Of a stretch of DNA of 64,000 nt, positions 1 to 9,197 are shown piece by piece. A model generated the notes under the pieces. It searched no databases, had not been told where the DNA came from, and saw only the letters and a list, made by a program, of their open reading frames with translations. Position 1 is the first letter of the stretch, and every line of letters begins with the position of its first letter. Source of the stretch: Vulcanimicrobiota bacterium (GTDB lineage Bacteria; Vulcanimicrobiota; Xenobia; Xenobiales; JADMJV01); NCBI GenBank assembly GCA_019637395.1, contig JAHBVR010000006.1, positions 275,983 through 339,982 of the forward strand, in the 5' to 3' direction. Both the position numbers and the translations under genes were made by a program.

Positions 1-20
1 CATCGGATAGTCTCGGGGAG

Positions 21-50
21 CGTTAACAAGTTGGCAACAATCTGTTAACG
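21..50. promoter_or_regulatory. Inverted repeat upstream of LytTR-like gene
   Basis: CGTTAACA (21-28) and TGTTAACG (43-50) are exact 8 bp inverted repeats separated by 14 nt, 35 nt before the ATG at 85. Position and symmetry fit an operator. The presumed autoregulator encoded at 85 has a LytTR-like fold, but that it binds here is inference. Confidence 0.35.
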
Positions 51-84
51 ACAGTGACACACTTCGTCGATTTGGGAGGGGCCC

Positions 85-582
85 ATGCATCGCGTTGAAC
101 CTGATCGTCACCCGGGACGAAAGATCTTTTTTGCTCCGCTGGAAGAAACCATCGGGGGCCTGGAATTATCCGGCAAAGTTCGTCTCAAACCCCGTATGCT
201 CCAGGTGGAACCAGACCACTGGGTGCGCGTGGACACCCAGGAAGTCCTCTACCTGGAAGAAGACCACACGGGCCAAACCTATTGGGTAACCCTGCGCGGC
301 AAGTTCCGTGACCTGGAAAAGCCTTCTCTCCCGGAAGCCTTAGCCAAGGCTTCGCGCGCCGGAGTCTTCATCCAGACCAGCCCCCATTACGCGGTAGCTC
401 CCAGCCGCATCCTGGGCATCCGTATGCGGCGCCGGGGTCCTCACAGCCTTGAAGTCGAAGGCCTGGGCGGCGAAATCGCCGACCTGCCCCTGGAACACCA
501 ACGTCTGGCCAGCCTGGAAGTTTGCCTGGACGCGATGGACCTGGGCGGCGGCTTTCTGTGCACTGAGCCGGAAGACGACTAG
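85..582 (+). CDS. LytTR-like DNA-binding protein, stand-alone
   Basis: 165 residues. The middle part (about residues 45-115) follows the LytTR pattern: a strand with WVRVDTQEVLYLEE, a loop, a YWVTLRGKF strand, a Ser-Leu-Pro helix, a phenylalanine/Tyr-containing 'FIQTSPHYAV' strand and a closing 'RILGIRMRR'. This is the order seen in LytTR domains (EILYLE, sL..le, F.rvhrs.iVNl..I). There is no receiver domain and no membrane segment, so it would be a single-domain regulator with an acidic tail. GGGAGGG at 74-80 supports the ATG at 85. It ends tail-to-tail (4 bp overlap) with the minus-strand gene. The family call rests on pattern likeness only. Confidence 0.5.
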   Translation: MHRVEPDRHPGRKIFFAPLEETIGGLELSGKVRLKPRMLQVEPDHWVRVDTQEVLYLEEDHTGQTYWVTLRGKFRDLEKPSLPEALAKASRAGVFIQTSPHYAVAPSRILGIRMRRRGPHSLEVEGLGGEIADLPLEHQRLASLEVCLDAMDLGGGFLCTEPEDD

Positions 583-1046
583 GCGACTTTACGTCCCCGC
601 AGCCAGGACCAGCTACCGCGCACTTCTTTCAGCCAGCGCTGCACCTGCCACCAGCGAACCTTCCGTTCGATCTGGGGGATTTGTGACTCGTTGACACATT
701 CGTAGCTGTGGATCAGAGTGCCGATTTGCTCGACTTTCTGGCACAAGGTGGCCCCATCGTGGCCGGGTTCGTGCAATTCGATATGCTCGAGGTCACCGCG
801 CAGGCGGTAGTAGCAAACCCGCTCGCGCTCGCTGTCGACGTGAAGCAGCCAGGTGCAGCGGCCGTTCTCGAAGACGCCCCAGGCTTTGCCCTGGGTGGTC
901 GTCCAGCTCAAAAATCCACTCTGGCCCAGACTCTGACGAGTGCACTCGCGTACCTGCTGAAGCACTTCGTCGGCGACGCGACGCCCACGGCGCAACACCA
1001 TCGTCTTGACTTCCCGGGTCCGCTGCAAAGGTAGCACGTAGTTCAC
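579..1046 (-). CDS. Hypothetical protein
   Basis: I do not recognise this protein. The open frame reaches 1088, but a GTG at 1046 is preceded at good spacing by GAGGAG, so the shorter 155-residue product is preferred. It is soluble and rich in Arg and Trp. A central stretch 'GVFENGRCTWLLHVDSERERVCYYRLRGD' looks like a beta-sheet core, and a basic tail follows. There is no signal peptide or membrane helix. It is convergent with the LytTR-like gene and divergent from the phosphoesterase gene, whose 5' region it faces. Confidence 0.55.
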   Translation of the reverse strand: MNYVLPLQRTREVKTMVLRRGRRVADEVLQQVRECTRQSLGQSGFLSWTTTQGKAWGVFENGRCTWLLHVDSERERVCYYRLRGDLEHIELHEPGHDGATLCQKVEQIGTLIHSYECVNESQIPQIERKVRWWQVQRWLKEVRGSWSWLRGRKVA

Positions 1047-1196
1047 GACCGTCTCCTCTTCTAGTGGGGCTTGCTTAAGAGTAATCAATCAAAAGCAATC
1101 GAGGAGCAGCCTGAATGTAACCGAAGTACTGCCCTTGTTACAGTTCCGCGCCAAACTGTTGCAAAATTGTTTCCAACCCACCAAAGGAGTGCCACT

Positions 1197-1823
1197 TTGC
1201 GAATCGTCTGCCTTTCCGACACCCATGGCCTGCACGGGCAAATCGAGGTCCCGGAAGGTGATCTTCTCCTGCACGGCGGGGATCTGACTCGGCGCGGGCG
1301 GCTGGAAGAGTTGGCCGAAGCAGCCGAGTGGCTGCGCTCGTTGCCCCACGGCCACAAGGTGGTGATCGGCGGCAATCACGATTTCTGCCTGGAACAGCAG
1401 CCCGATAAGGCCAAGGATCTGCTGGTCGGCCTGACCTACCTCCAGGACGAATTCTGCCACTGCCAGGGCCTGAAAATCTACGGTAGCCCCTGGCAACCCT
1501 GGTTTCACGACTGGGCCTTCAATCTGCGCCGGGGAGAGCCGTTGCGCGAGGCCTGGGCCAAAATCCCGAACGACACCGACATCGTGGTCACCCACGGCCC
1601 GCCTCAGGGCATTCTCGATCGGTGTTACGACGGTCGCGAAGTGGGCTGTCAGGACTTGCTGGAGCGACTGGAAACCATCCAGCCGCGCCTGCATGTCTTT
1701 GGCCACATCCACGAAGCCTATGGCCAGCGACAGGTGGGCGACACGCTTTACGTCAACGCCTCCAGTTGCACACTGCGCTATCAACCCATACAAAAGCCCA
1801 TTGTGGTGGATATGGCGATTTGA
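1197..1823 (+). CDS. Calcineurin-like metallophosphoesterase
   Basis: The protein has all metal-binding signatures of the calcineurin-like phosphoesterase superfamily: SDTHG near the N-terminus, GGDLTRRG, GGNHDF, VTHGPP and FGHIHE. Spacing and length (208 residues from the chosen start) resemble the small bacterial MPPED/239FB-like enzymes, which hydrolyse phosphodiesters with a two-metal centre. The long open frame starts at 1071, but homology begins with R-I-V-C-L-S-D. A TTG at 1197 preceded by AAAGGAG (1182-1188) fits as the real start. The substrate cannot be told from sequence. Confidence 0.85.
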   Translation: MRIVCLSDTHGLHGQIEVPEGDLLLHGGDLTRRGRLEELAEAAEWLRSLPHGHKVVIGGNHDFCLEQQPDKAKDLLVGLTYLQDEFCHCQGLKIYGSPWQPWFHDWAFNLRRGEPLREAWAKIPNDTDIVVTHGPPQGILDRCYDGREVGCQDLLERLETIQPRLHVFGHIHEAYGQRQVGDTLYVNASSCTLRYQPIQKPIVVDMAI

Positions 1824-1900
1824 GGATTTTGACGGCCTGTCTCTTCCTCGAGCTTGACGAACCGGAGGATCTGAAAGGATCCTACCGAAGCCGCGCCCCT

Positions 1901-2665
1901 ATGAAACTCTTAGAAAACAAGCGCGGTCTGGTGGTCGGGGTGGCCAACTCGCACTCCATCGCCTGGGGGATTTCCCAGGTTTGCCACCAACAGGGCGCGC
2001 AGCTCGCCTTCACCTACCTCAATGAGAGTCTGGAAAAGCGAGTGCGGCCTCTGGCCGAGAGTCTCGATTCCACCCTGATCTTTCCCTGTGACGTAAGCCA
2101 GGACGCTCACCTCGACCAGCTACGCGAAAAGGTGGAAAAGTGGGGAAAGCTGGATTTCGTGGTGCATGCCGTGGCCTTCGCCCAGCGCGAAGACCTGGAT
2201 GGACGCTTTATTGATACTTCCCGTGAGGGTTTCCGCATTGCCCTGGACATCAGCGCCTACAGCCTGGTGGCTCTGGCCCGCGCCTGCGAGCCGCTCATGA
2301 ACCCAGGCGGCTCGATCCTGGCGCTGACCTACTACGGCGCCGAGAAGGTGGTGCGCAACTACAACGTGATGGGTGTGGCCAAAGCCGCCCTGGAAGCATC
2401 GGTGCGCTACCTGGCCGCCGACATGGGCAAAAACAATGTGCGCGTCAATGCCATCTCGGCCGGCCCCATCAAGACCCTTTCGGCCAAAGGCATCCGCGAC
2501 TTCAACGACATGCTCAAGCACGCCGGCGAGAAGGCCCCCCTGCAGCGCAATGTCGAATCCTTGGAGGTCGGTAAATCGGCCGCCTACCTGCTGTCCGACC
2601 TGAGTTCGGGGGTTACGGGGGAAGTTCATTACGTGGACTGCGGTTACAACTTGATGGGAATGTAG
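1901..2665 (+). CDS. fabI: Enoyl-[acyl-carrier-protein] reductase (NADH), FabI
   Basis: FabI reduces trans-2-enoyl-ACP in the last step of each fatty-acid elongation cycle, in the cytoplasm. The 254-residue protein carries the FabI form of the Rossmann loop (GVANSHSIAWGIS, residues 13-25) and the Y-x6-K active site (Y154 and K161 in YNVMGVAKAALE). It also has the A-GPIKT-LSAKGI segment of the substrate loop and the usual 'YVDCGYNLMGM' C-terminus. The frame is open upstream to 1622, overlapping the phosphoesterase gene, but family alignment starts at the ATG at 1901. The subtilase gene begins 3 nt after its stop, so the two are probably cotranscribed. Confidence 0.97.
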   Translation: MKLLENKRGLVVGVANSHSIAWGISQVCHQQGAQLAFTYLNESLEKRVRPLAESLDSTLIFPCDVSQDAHLDQLREKVEKWGKLDFVVHAVAFAQREDLDGRFIDTSREGFRIALDISAYSLVALARACEPLMNPGGSILALTYYGAEKVVRNYNVMGVAKAALEASVRYLAADMGKNNVRVNAISAGPIKTLSAKGIRDFNDMLKHAGEKAPLQRNVESLEVGKSAAYLLSDLSSGVTGEVHYVDCGYNLMGM

Positions 2666-2668
2666 CGA

Positions 2669-4132
2669 ATGCCCGATCCGCCAGCCTCTGCTGAGCTCCC
2701 CCCTAAAACCAGAGCCCAACTCTATTCGGTTCTGCCCACCCCGGACCGCCTGGATAGTCACCCCGATTACACAGGCAAAGGCATCACCATCGCCTATCTG
2801 GACTCCGGTTTCTTCCCGCATCCCGATCTGGTGGAGCCTAGCGACCGCATTCTGGCCTTTTTTGACGTCAGTGGTTCGGGTGACTTCCTTGATCGCACCC
2901 GCAAGCCCGAATTCTGGCACTGGCACGGCACCCAGACCTCGGTGGTGGCGGCCGGCAATGGCACCCTCTCGGGTGGCGTTTATCGCAGCCTGGCGCCCGA
3001 CTCCAACCTGGTGCTGGTGCAGGTGGGCCACAACGGCAAGATCCGCGATGAGTTGATCGCGGCCGGCATCCGCTGGGTCATCGAGCACCGCGAGCAATAC
3101 AACATCCGCGTGCTGAACATCTCGGTGGGTGGTTGGGAAGAAAGTTCGCATGGCTCCTTTGAGGAGAGCGAGATCAGCCAGGCGGCCGAAGAGGCGGTGG
3201 GCGCCGGCCTGGTGGTGGTGGCCGCCGCCGGCAACGACGGCAGTGCTCCCACCGCTCCGGCCAATGCCCCCTCGGTGCTGACGGTGGGCGGCTTTATCAC
3301 TCAGGACCTGAGCAAAATCGACAACCTGGAGCTTTATAACTCGAACTTTGGCTTCACCATGGATCTGGTGGTCAAGCCCGAAGTCATCGCCCCGGCCGCC
3401 TGGGTAGCCGCTCCCATTTTGCCCAATACGCTCCAACAAGTTCGCACCGACTTTCTACTGGAAGTCTCCGACCTGCCCGATGAACTGCTGGCCGACAAAG
3501 TGCGGGCTCTGCCCAAGGAATTCGGCATGCCCGAAGATCTGGGTGAGAAACCCCCCGGAGAGATTCGCGAGGTGCTGCAGAAATGGCTGCGCCGCGACAA
3601 GGTGGTGGCGCGCGGTTATCAGCACGTAGACGGCACTTCCTTCGCGGCGCCCATCGTTTCTTCGGTGGTGGCCCAGATGCTGGAGGCCAATCCCGACCTG
3701 TCGCCGGCGGCCGTGCGCCAGATCTTGATGTCGACGGCCGACCGCGTGCGCCACGCCTCGGTGCTACGCCAGGGCTGCGGCGTGGTCAACGCGCGCCGAG
3801 CCGTGGAAGAGGCTTCGCGGGTATGGACGCCCACTCAAATCTCGGAACTGCGCCCGCCCCGAGTGGACGGTGATCGGCTCAGCTTCATCTACGTCAATCC
3901 ACTGGCCGACAGCGTGCACCTGGTAGGCGACGTCAATGCCTGGAGCCTGACCACCCATCCCATGGAACAGATCCTGGACGGCCTCTGGCGAATCGACATC
4001 GAGGCGCCCACCGTCGGTCGCTATCGCTACAAATTTCTCATTGACGGCAACACCTGGGTGGAAGACCCCGCCAATTTGTTCAAACAGCCGAACATCTACG
4101 GTGGTTTTGACTCCATCCTGACTATCGCCTGA
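2669..4132 (+). CDS. S8 subtilase with C-terminal CBM48/AMPK-like domain
   Basis: A serine protease of the subtilisin family: catalytic Asp45 (IAYLDSGFFPHPDL), His86 (HWHGTQTS), oxyanion Asn189 (VVAAAGNDG) and Ser324 (DGTSFAAPIVSS) are all present. Residues ~250-312 form an insertion before the Ser motif. The last ~90 residues read like an early-set carbohydrate-binding module of CBM48/AMPK-beta type (VHLVGDVNAW, LWRIDIEAP, YRYKFLIDG, WVEDPAN). There is no signal peptide, so it appears intracellular. It starts 3 nt after fabI and its TGA overlaps the next ATG (ATGA). The fold pairing suggests a protease steered by a glycan-like ligand or by a partner, which is inference. Confidence 0.9.
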   Translation: MPDPPASAELPPKTRAQLYSVLPTPDRLDSHPDYTGKGITIAYLDSGFFPHPDLVEPSDRILAFFDVSGSGDFLDRTRKPEFWHWHGTQTSVVAAGNGTLSGGVYRSLAPDSNLVLVQVGHNGKIRDELIAAGIRWVIEHREQYNIRVLNISVGGWEESSHGSFEESEISQAAEEAVGAGLVVVAAAGNDGSAPTAPANAPSVLTVGGFITQDLSKIDNLELYNSNFGFTMDLVVKPEVIAPAAWVAAPILPNTLQQVRTDFLLEVSDLPDELLADKVRALPKEFGMPEDLGEKPPGEIREVLQKWLRRDKVVARGYQHVDGTSFAAPIVSSVVAQMLEANPDLSPAAVRQILMSTADRVRHASVLRQGCGVVNARRAVEEASRVWTPTQISELRPPRVDGDRLSFIYVNPLADSVHLVGDVNAWSLTTHPMEQILDGLWRIDIEAPTVGRYRYKFLIDGNTWVEDPANLFKQPNIYGGFDSILTIA

Positions 4133-5670
4133 TGAAGAGCTCGTTGGAGCTCAAGCTGACGCCGGCGGAAGCCGCCGACGATCAATTGATCCGAGTTCGT
4201 TGTGCCGCCCGCTTGAAGTGCCCGGTAGAGCAGGTGCAGGTGGTGGTGAGGCGCCGTTCCGTGGACGCCCGCAAAGGGGACCCGAAAATGGTGCTGGTCA
4301 TCGATGCTTATCGCAATGAGGCGCCTCCCGCCGAAGCCCGTTTGCTGGACCACGTGCCGGTGCCGAACGGTCCGCGCGTCCTCATCGTGGGAGCCGGTCC
4401 GGCCGGCTATTTCGCGGCCCTGGAGTTGATTCTGTTGGGCCTGCGGCCGGTCATTCTCGAGCGTGGCAAGGACACGCGCGCGCGCCGCTATGATCTGCGC
4501 AACTTGATGCAGGACCACCTGGTGGATGTGGACTCCAATTATTGCTTTGGCGAAGGCGGGGCCGGCACTTATTCCGACGGCAAGCTGTACACTCGTTCCG
4601 ACAAACGCGGCGAACCCATGCGAGTGCTGCGCATGCTGGTCGAGTGCGGCGCGCGCTCAGACATTCTGTGCGACACTCACCCGCACATCGGCTCCAACAA
4701 GCTGCCGGGCGTGGTGGAGAACCTGCGCGCAACCTTGCTGCGCTATGGCGCCGAGGTGCATTTCGGACAGCCCGTCAGCGATTTTTTGCTCCAGGACGGG
4801 CGACTGGTGGGTGTGCGCAGCCCGTCCCGTGAGTTCTTTGGCGAGGCCGTCATCCTGGCCACCGGCCACTCGGCCCGCGATATTTTTGAACTGGTGCACC
4901 GCCACGGGTTACTCCTAGAGGCCAAGCCGTTTGCTCTGGGAGTACGCATCGAGCATCCCCAGGCTCTAATCGACCAGATCCAGTATCGCCAGTGCCCACG
5001 CGACCCGTTTCTGCCGGCTGCCAGTTACCGGCTGGCCACTCAAGCGGAGGGACGCGGAGTCTACAGCTTTTGCATGTGTCCCGGTGGCTTGATCGTCCCC
5101 GCCGCCACCGCTCCTGGCGAAATCGTGGTCAACGGCATGTCCATGTCGGGACGCAACAGCCGTTTCGCCAATTCCGGCATGGTGGTGGAAATCGGCCCGG
5201 CCGACTGGGCGCATTTGGGTGAGGACCCGCTGGCCGCCATGCGGCTGCAAAAGCAAATCGAACAGGCTGCCTGCGCAGGTGATCAGCGGGCTCCGGCCGC
5301 CCGCCTGACCGACTATCTGGCCGGCAAAGTCTCGCAGGATTTACCGCCCTCTTCTTACGTGCCCGGACTACGCTGCGGAGACCTGGACGCCATTTTGCCG
5401 GCGGCGGTGGCAGTCAGTCTGCGAGCCGGCCTGGAACACTTTGGCTCCCGCCTGCGCGGTTTCAAAACCGAGGAAGCCATCGTGGTCGGAGTGGAGTCGC
5501 GCACCAGCTCGCCGGTGCGTATTCCGCGCCACGAAGTGGGCCTGTTTCACCCGCAATGGACCAACCTCTACCCCTGCGGCGAAGGTCCCGGCTTCGCCGG
5601 CGGCATCCTGTCGGCGGCCATGGACGGCCAGCGCGTGGCCCGCCGGGTGGCAGAAGCCCTGGTCCCATAA
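4132..5670 (+). CDS. FAD-dependent oxidoreductase (COG2509-like)
   Basis: 512 residues. An N-terminal ~85-residue domain precedes a dinucleotide-binding motif (VLIVGAGPAGYFAALEL, with ILERGKD as the ribose-binding acidic end). The arrangement, the 'CFGEGGAGTYSDGKLYTR' segment, the 'ILATGHSARDIF' ATG motif and the C-terminal 'LYPCGEGPGFAGGILSAAMDG' all match uncharacterised FAD-dependent dehydrogenases of the COG2509 type. It is last in the fabI-subtilase-oxidoreductase run with an ATGA overlap. The substrate is unknown. Confidence 0.9.
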   Translation: MKSSLELKLTPAEAADDQLIRVRCAARLKCPVEQVQVVVRRRSVDARKGDPKMVLVIDAYRNEAPPAEARLLDHVPVPNGPRVLIVGAGPAGYFAALELILLGLRPVILERGKDTRARRYDLRNLMQDHLVDVDSNYCFGEGGAGTYSDGKLYTRSDKRGEPMRVLRMLVECGARSDILCDTHPHIGSNKLPGVVENLRATLLRYGAEVHFGQPVSDFLLQDGRLVGVRSPSREFFGEAVILATGHSARDIFELVHRHGLLLEAKPFALGVRIEHPQALIDQIQYRQCPRDPFLPAASYRLATQAEGRGVYSFCMCPGGLIVPAATAPGEIVVNGMSMSGRNSRFANSGMVVEIGPADWAHLGEDPLAAMRLQKQIEQAACAGDQRAPAARLTDYLAGKVSQDLPPSSYVPGLRCGDLDAILPAAVAVSLRAGLEHFGSRLRGFKTEEAIVVGVESRTSSPVRIPRHEVGLFHPQWTNLYPCGEGPGFAGGILSAAMDGQRVARRVAEALVP

Positions 5671-6026
5671 AGGAGTGGTCAACACCGTGCCCGGCAGCCC
5701 TAATTCCTGGGAATCGGCCACCTGGCTAAGTATCATCAGACTGACGCGAGAGCCCAGTCCAAAATAGCGCTTGATGTTGTAGCCGTCCGTGCAATATGTA
5801 TCGCAAAGTTTCCTCATCAGGGACTGGACCTGGCTCCCAACCCGACCGTTCCACATTTCAAGCCCTACGAAGCCGTGGCCCGCAAACATCTGAAGGACGG
5901 TTCTTGACCCGGAGCATCTTTCAGACAGTACGGGCTGAAAGACTTTGACATTGGCCATGGCAACTTCTGTCACATCCTGCTAGGCCCAGGTCGCACTTGA
6001 CAAAAGCCTGCAGGGTTTTGTTGCCA
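5671..6026. other. Intergenic stretch with one doubtful minus-strand frame
   Basis: A minus-strand frame (start near 5958, beginning M-A-N-V-K-V-F) runs through this space but continues deep into the antisense of the oxidoreductase gene and has no recognisable domain. Only the ~90 residues outside that gene could be genuine. I see no RNA gene and no clear terminator for the upstream operon. Confidence 0.3.
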
Positions 6027-6410
6027 TCATTCTTTTCCAGCAAAACTCTCGGCGCTGATAACCCCTGGGGGTGAGTATTCTAGATCGGCAACGGAGAAGG
6101 GATTCGTCGATAGCGTCCAGTTGATCGCGTTTACCGACAATGAGAAGTGTCGTTTCTGCACGTTTGAAGCAAATTCCTTGCCCTGCATCCGCAGGATTTC
6201 GCCCAGCGCCAGTTCGGTTGGAACTGAGGCAGACGGAACGACACAGAGCTTCGAGTCCCGGACCGATGTAACATTGTAGTCCAGGGATTTGGCCACGGTC
6301 TTGATAACGCGGACCAGATCTTTATTCTGGAAATCCTGAGTCAGAGTTTTTCGTACCCAGTCCAGGGGGACGAGCGAAGCACATGCCTGATAAACAAAGA
6401 GTGAGGACAA
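6027..6410 (-). CDS. Small hypothetical protein
   Basis: 127 residues from a TTG start preceded by AGGAG. A segment reading QDFQNKDLVRVIKTVAKSLDY, then LCVVP and 'LALGEILRMQG', has the strand-helix-strand-helix rhythm of STN/secretin N-domains (F-x-N-x-D-h-x-x-V-h-x-x-h-A). Those domains are normally exported, and no convincing signal peptide is present here. I treat it as an unassigned protein. The 262 nt between it and the ankyrin gene contain nothing I can name. Confidence 0.4.
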   Translation of the reverse strand: MSSLFVYQACASLVPLDWVRKTLTQDFQNKDLVRVIKTVAKSLDYNVTSVRDSKLCVVPSASVPTELALGEILRMQGKEFASNVQKRHFSLSVNAINWTLSTNPFSVADLEYSPPGVISAESFAGKE

Positions 6411-6678
6411 GGCTCCTGGCAGTCACTGTCTAACGGTTCGGGAGAGACGTGCTGGTTCCCGTCACGAGCTTGACGGAAATTTTGCCTCTGGCTACACTCA
6501 GGTGATATTTATCGAACGGCTGGTGGCAAACATGCGGCAAACGAATTACACCCACTTCTTCCTGGCCGGTCTCGCCATCTGATTTGACGTTCTAGTTTTC
6601 TTGCGGTTGCGCCCGGCTTCATGGCCCCAGGCTGTGCTTTGCATTGCCTCTGCTCCTTGAAGAAAGGTTCGCTTGCCC

Positions 6679-9174
6679 ATGCAATCGCTCAAAGGTCAAT
6701 GTTTTTGTGGTGAAGTTTGTTTTACCATTTCGCGTCCGGAATCGGCGCCGCCAGTCCATTCTCTTCCCAATTACACGGCTGTCATTTACTCTTCTCAGTT
6801 GAAGTTCAAAAAGGGAAGGGAATCAATTCACACGCTGACCTGGGGTGAGGGCTCTTCCTGGCAGGAATGCGCTCGCTGCCGAAGTCGGCTGTTTTACCGA
6901 CAGGCATCGGACGCTCCTATCTATGTGGAGTTGGGGGCGATTCGAGAGCGGTTTCGCTGTCGCAATTTGCATCTGCCTGACTGGCTGCCGCTCGGACCGG
7001 AGCCAAAGCTATCCGTGCGGCAGTTCCACCGGGCCGCGCAGTTGGGACAATTTTATCGGATGCGTCGCTTGCTGGCACAGGGGGTGGAGGTAGATTGCGA
7101 GGTCGCAGGTCAGACGGCGCTCGAGATAGCCAGCCATTATGGGCGCTTGCGAGTTTGCCGTCTATTGCTGAGCCAGGGGGCGGATGTAAGACGGGCCCTA
7201 CGTTACGCCTGGAACGGACTCTCGGTGGACTGCATGGCCCCACTGTTTCGGCTACTGCTAGCCTACGGTTATCCAGCCCAGGATCTGCTGCTGCCGGCGA
7301 TTGATTCGGGTTCGCCGAGGGCGCTGGCCGTTGTTTTGAAGGGACCCATCGATGTCGATCGAGAGGACGAAGAGGGCAAACTCCCGCTGGAACATGCTCG
7401 TTGCTGGCCTTCGCTGATCAGGCTGCTGTTGCGGCAGGGCGCCGATGCTTCCCGGGTTGGGAGCGCGGGTTCGCATCTACTGGCCTGGTGCGCCTATTTC
7501 GGAATGACGCGGCGGACCAGGATGTTGCTGGAGGCCGGATGTCCGCCCGATTTACCCGAGTATGGAGTCTCGGGGGCTGCTTTGCGATATGCCTGCTCAC
7601 GCGGACACGTGGAAACAGTTCGAGCGTTGCTGGAATTTGGCGCCGACCCGAACCTGACGCACGCAGGCCAAACGCCGTTGATGTTGGCCTGTCGGCAGGG
7701 GTCACTGGTAATTGTGGAGATGCTACTGGCGGCGGGCGCTTTTCGGGACAATGCCGTGGATTGTGCGCAAGTGTTTCTTCCGGACCTGGTGCAAGTTCTG
7801 CAGCAGCGGATTGGTGAAAGTCCGCTGCGTCATCGGTGGAGCTGGAATTCGGCTGGCGAATTGTGCGTGAAGGTTTGGAAGGGCAGCAAGTCTCGGCGTT
7901 GGACTGATGGCCACGCGGCCATCGTGCATTTGCTGGACCCTACCGCACCAGAGCCTGTCGCCCGGGTGATTGCCCAACCGCAAGTGCGTCCGGTCTGCTT
8001 CCCCGTGAATGGGGGCTGCGCTTGCGGCGGTCTGCGCTTCCGATTGCACGCTCAGGGTGGGGATGTTCCTGAGATACTCTGTAAGTCCCGGATGGTGGGG
8101 GTGCGGGATGTGAATATGGAAATTGTAAGCGGTCCGGATTCCATTCACATCCTCTGCCCCGACGAGGACTGCGCGAATTGGTGGCGCTGTTCGAAATGCC
8201 GACGACAGGAGGGAATGATTTTTCAGACTCCCGAAGCGCCGGGGTTCTGCTACGTACGAGTGAAGAACCTGGATGATCCCGAGGTAGCGGGCGGGCTGAA
8301 CGTGATTTCGCCGGTCAGGTATGGTCAGCAAGCATTGCACCGGGCCGCCCGGGAGGGCGACACGCGTCGAGCCGCCAGACTAATCGCAAGAGACTACCCG
8401 GTAGATGTGGAGGTCAACGGCTACACACCCCTGCAGGAGGCCAGTCATGCTGGATGCTACCGTACGGCTCGGTTGTTGTTGAAGCACGGAGCGAACGCTA
8501 GAAAGGCCATCGTGCTGGATGGTCATTCGGCTCTGGACGAGTTGCCCGGCTGGCTGCGGACTCTGCTGCGCTTCGGCGCGGATCCCCAGAAGATGTTGCC
8601 GGATGTCGTTGAGCGTGGAAACCCCGCCGGGTTGCGAGTCTTGCTCCGCGCCGGCGCAGACTTGCAAATTCCCGACGACGAGGGTGTGCACGCGCTGCTG
8701 CTGGCTTCTCATAACAGTTGCGCGATGGTGCGCTTTGTGATGCGGGCCGGGGGAGAAGCGACGGTGCTGCAAAGCGGAGGTCTGCACGCGCTGGTTTTTT
8801 GCGCGGTCTTCGGATTTTGGGGGAGGGCCAGGGCTCTTTTGCGAGCTGGCTTTCCGGTGAACCTGTGCGAAAGAGACGGCAGATGCTCAGCGCTCATTTC
8901 CGCGGTTGAGGCGGGGCGGATTCGTACGGCGCGCGTGCTGCTCGAGCACGGAGCAGACGTGAATCTAGGCCGGCCCGGAGTGACGCCGCTGATGAGGGCT
9001 GCTTATCGAGGGTCTTTGCCTCTGGTCGAGCTGTTGCTGGCATTTGGAGCCGACGCCGGGCTGCGCGACCAGGAAGGGAGGACGGCACTGGACTACGCGG
9101 ACCTTCGAGGTCACGGAGTGTCCCCCCAGGACCGGGAACCGGTGAAAGCCCGGTTAGCGGAGGTCGTGAAGTAA
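6679..9174 (+). CDS. Tandem GFA-like zinc / ankyrin-repeat protein
   Basis: 831 residues built as two copies of one plan. Each half opens with a GFA/CENP-V-like zinc region: first 'KGQCFCGEVCFTI' with C..C near 'WQECARCRSRLFYR', second, around residue 450, 'GGCACGGLRFRL' with 'WWRCSKCRRQEGMIF'. Each zinc region is followed by ~8 ankyrin repeats (for example 'GQTALEIASHYGRLRVCRLLLSQGADV' in the first and 'GYTPLQEASHAGCYRTARLLLKHGANA' in the second). GFA zinc domains are known for thiol/formaldehyde chemistry; ankyrin stacks bind proteins. A TTG at 6673 is an alternative start. There is no signal peptide or membrane segment. The intramolecular duplication is directly visible; function is unknown. 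Confidence 0.8.
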   Translation: MQSLKGQCFCGEVCFTISRPESAPPVHSLPNYTAVIYSSQLKFKKGRESIHTLTWGEGSSWQECARCRSRLFYRQASDAPIYVELGAIRERFRCRNLHLPDWLPLGPEPKLSVRQFHRAAQLGQFYRMRRLLAQGVEVDCEVAGQTALEIASHYGRLRVCRLLLSQGADVRRALRYAWNGLSVDCMAPLFRLLLAYGYPAQDLLLPAIDSGSPRALAVVLKGPIDVDREDEEGKLPLEHARCWPSLIRLLLRQGADASRVGSAGSHLLAWCAYFGMTRRTRMLLEAGCPPDLPEYGVSGAALRYACSRGHVETVRALLEFGADPNLTHAGQTPLMLACRQGSLVIVEMLLAAGAFRDNAVDCAQVFLPDLVQVLQQRIGESPLRHRWSWNSAGELCVKVWKGSKSRRWTDGHAAIVHLLDPTAPEPVARVIAQPQVRPVCFPVNGGCACGGLRFRLHAQGGDVPEILCKSRMVGVRDVNMEIVSGPDSIHILCPDEDCANWWRCSKCRRQEGMIFQTPEAPGFCYVRVKNLDDPEVAGGLNVISPVRYGQQALHRAAREGDTRRAARLIARDYPVDVEVNGYTPLQEASHAGCYRTARLLLKHGANARKAIVLDGHSALDELPGWLRTLLRFGADPQKMLPDVVERGNPAGLRVLLRAGADLQIPDDEGVHALLLASHNSCAMVRFVMRAGGEATVLQSGGLHALVFCAVFGFWGRARALLRAGFPVNLCERDGRCSALISAVEAGRIRTARVLLEHGADVNLGRPGVTPLMRAAYRGSLPLVELLLAFGADAGLRDQEGRTALDYADLRGHGVSPQDREPVKARLAEVVK

Positions 9175-9197
9175 GATGAATAGCCTTGCGAATTCTA

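Noticed and set aside
1622-1900. Long N-terminal extension of FabI
   Set aside because: It overlaps the phosphoesterase gene in another frame and family similarity starts exactly at the ATG at 1,901.
5368-5973. 201-residue minus-strand open frame
   Set aside because: Most of it is antisense to the well-supported oxidoreductase gene; no domain or ribosome site. Only the outer ~90 residues could be real.
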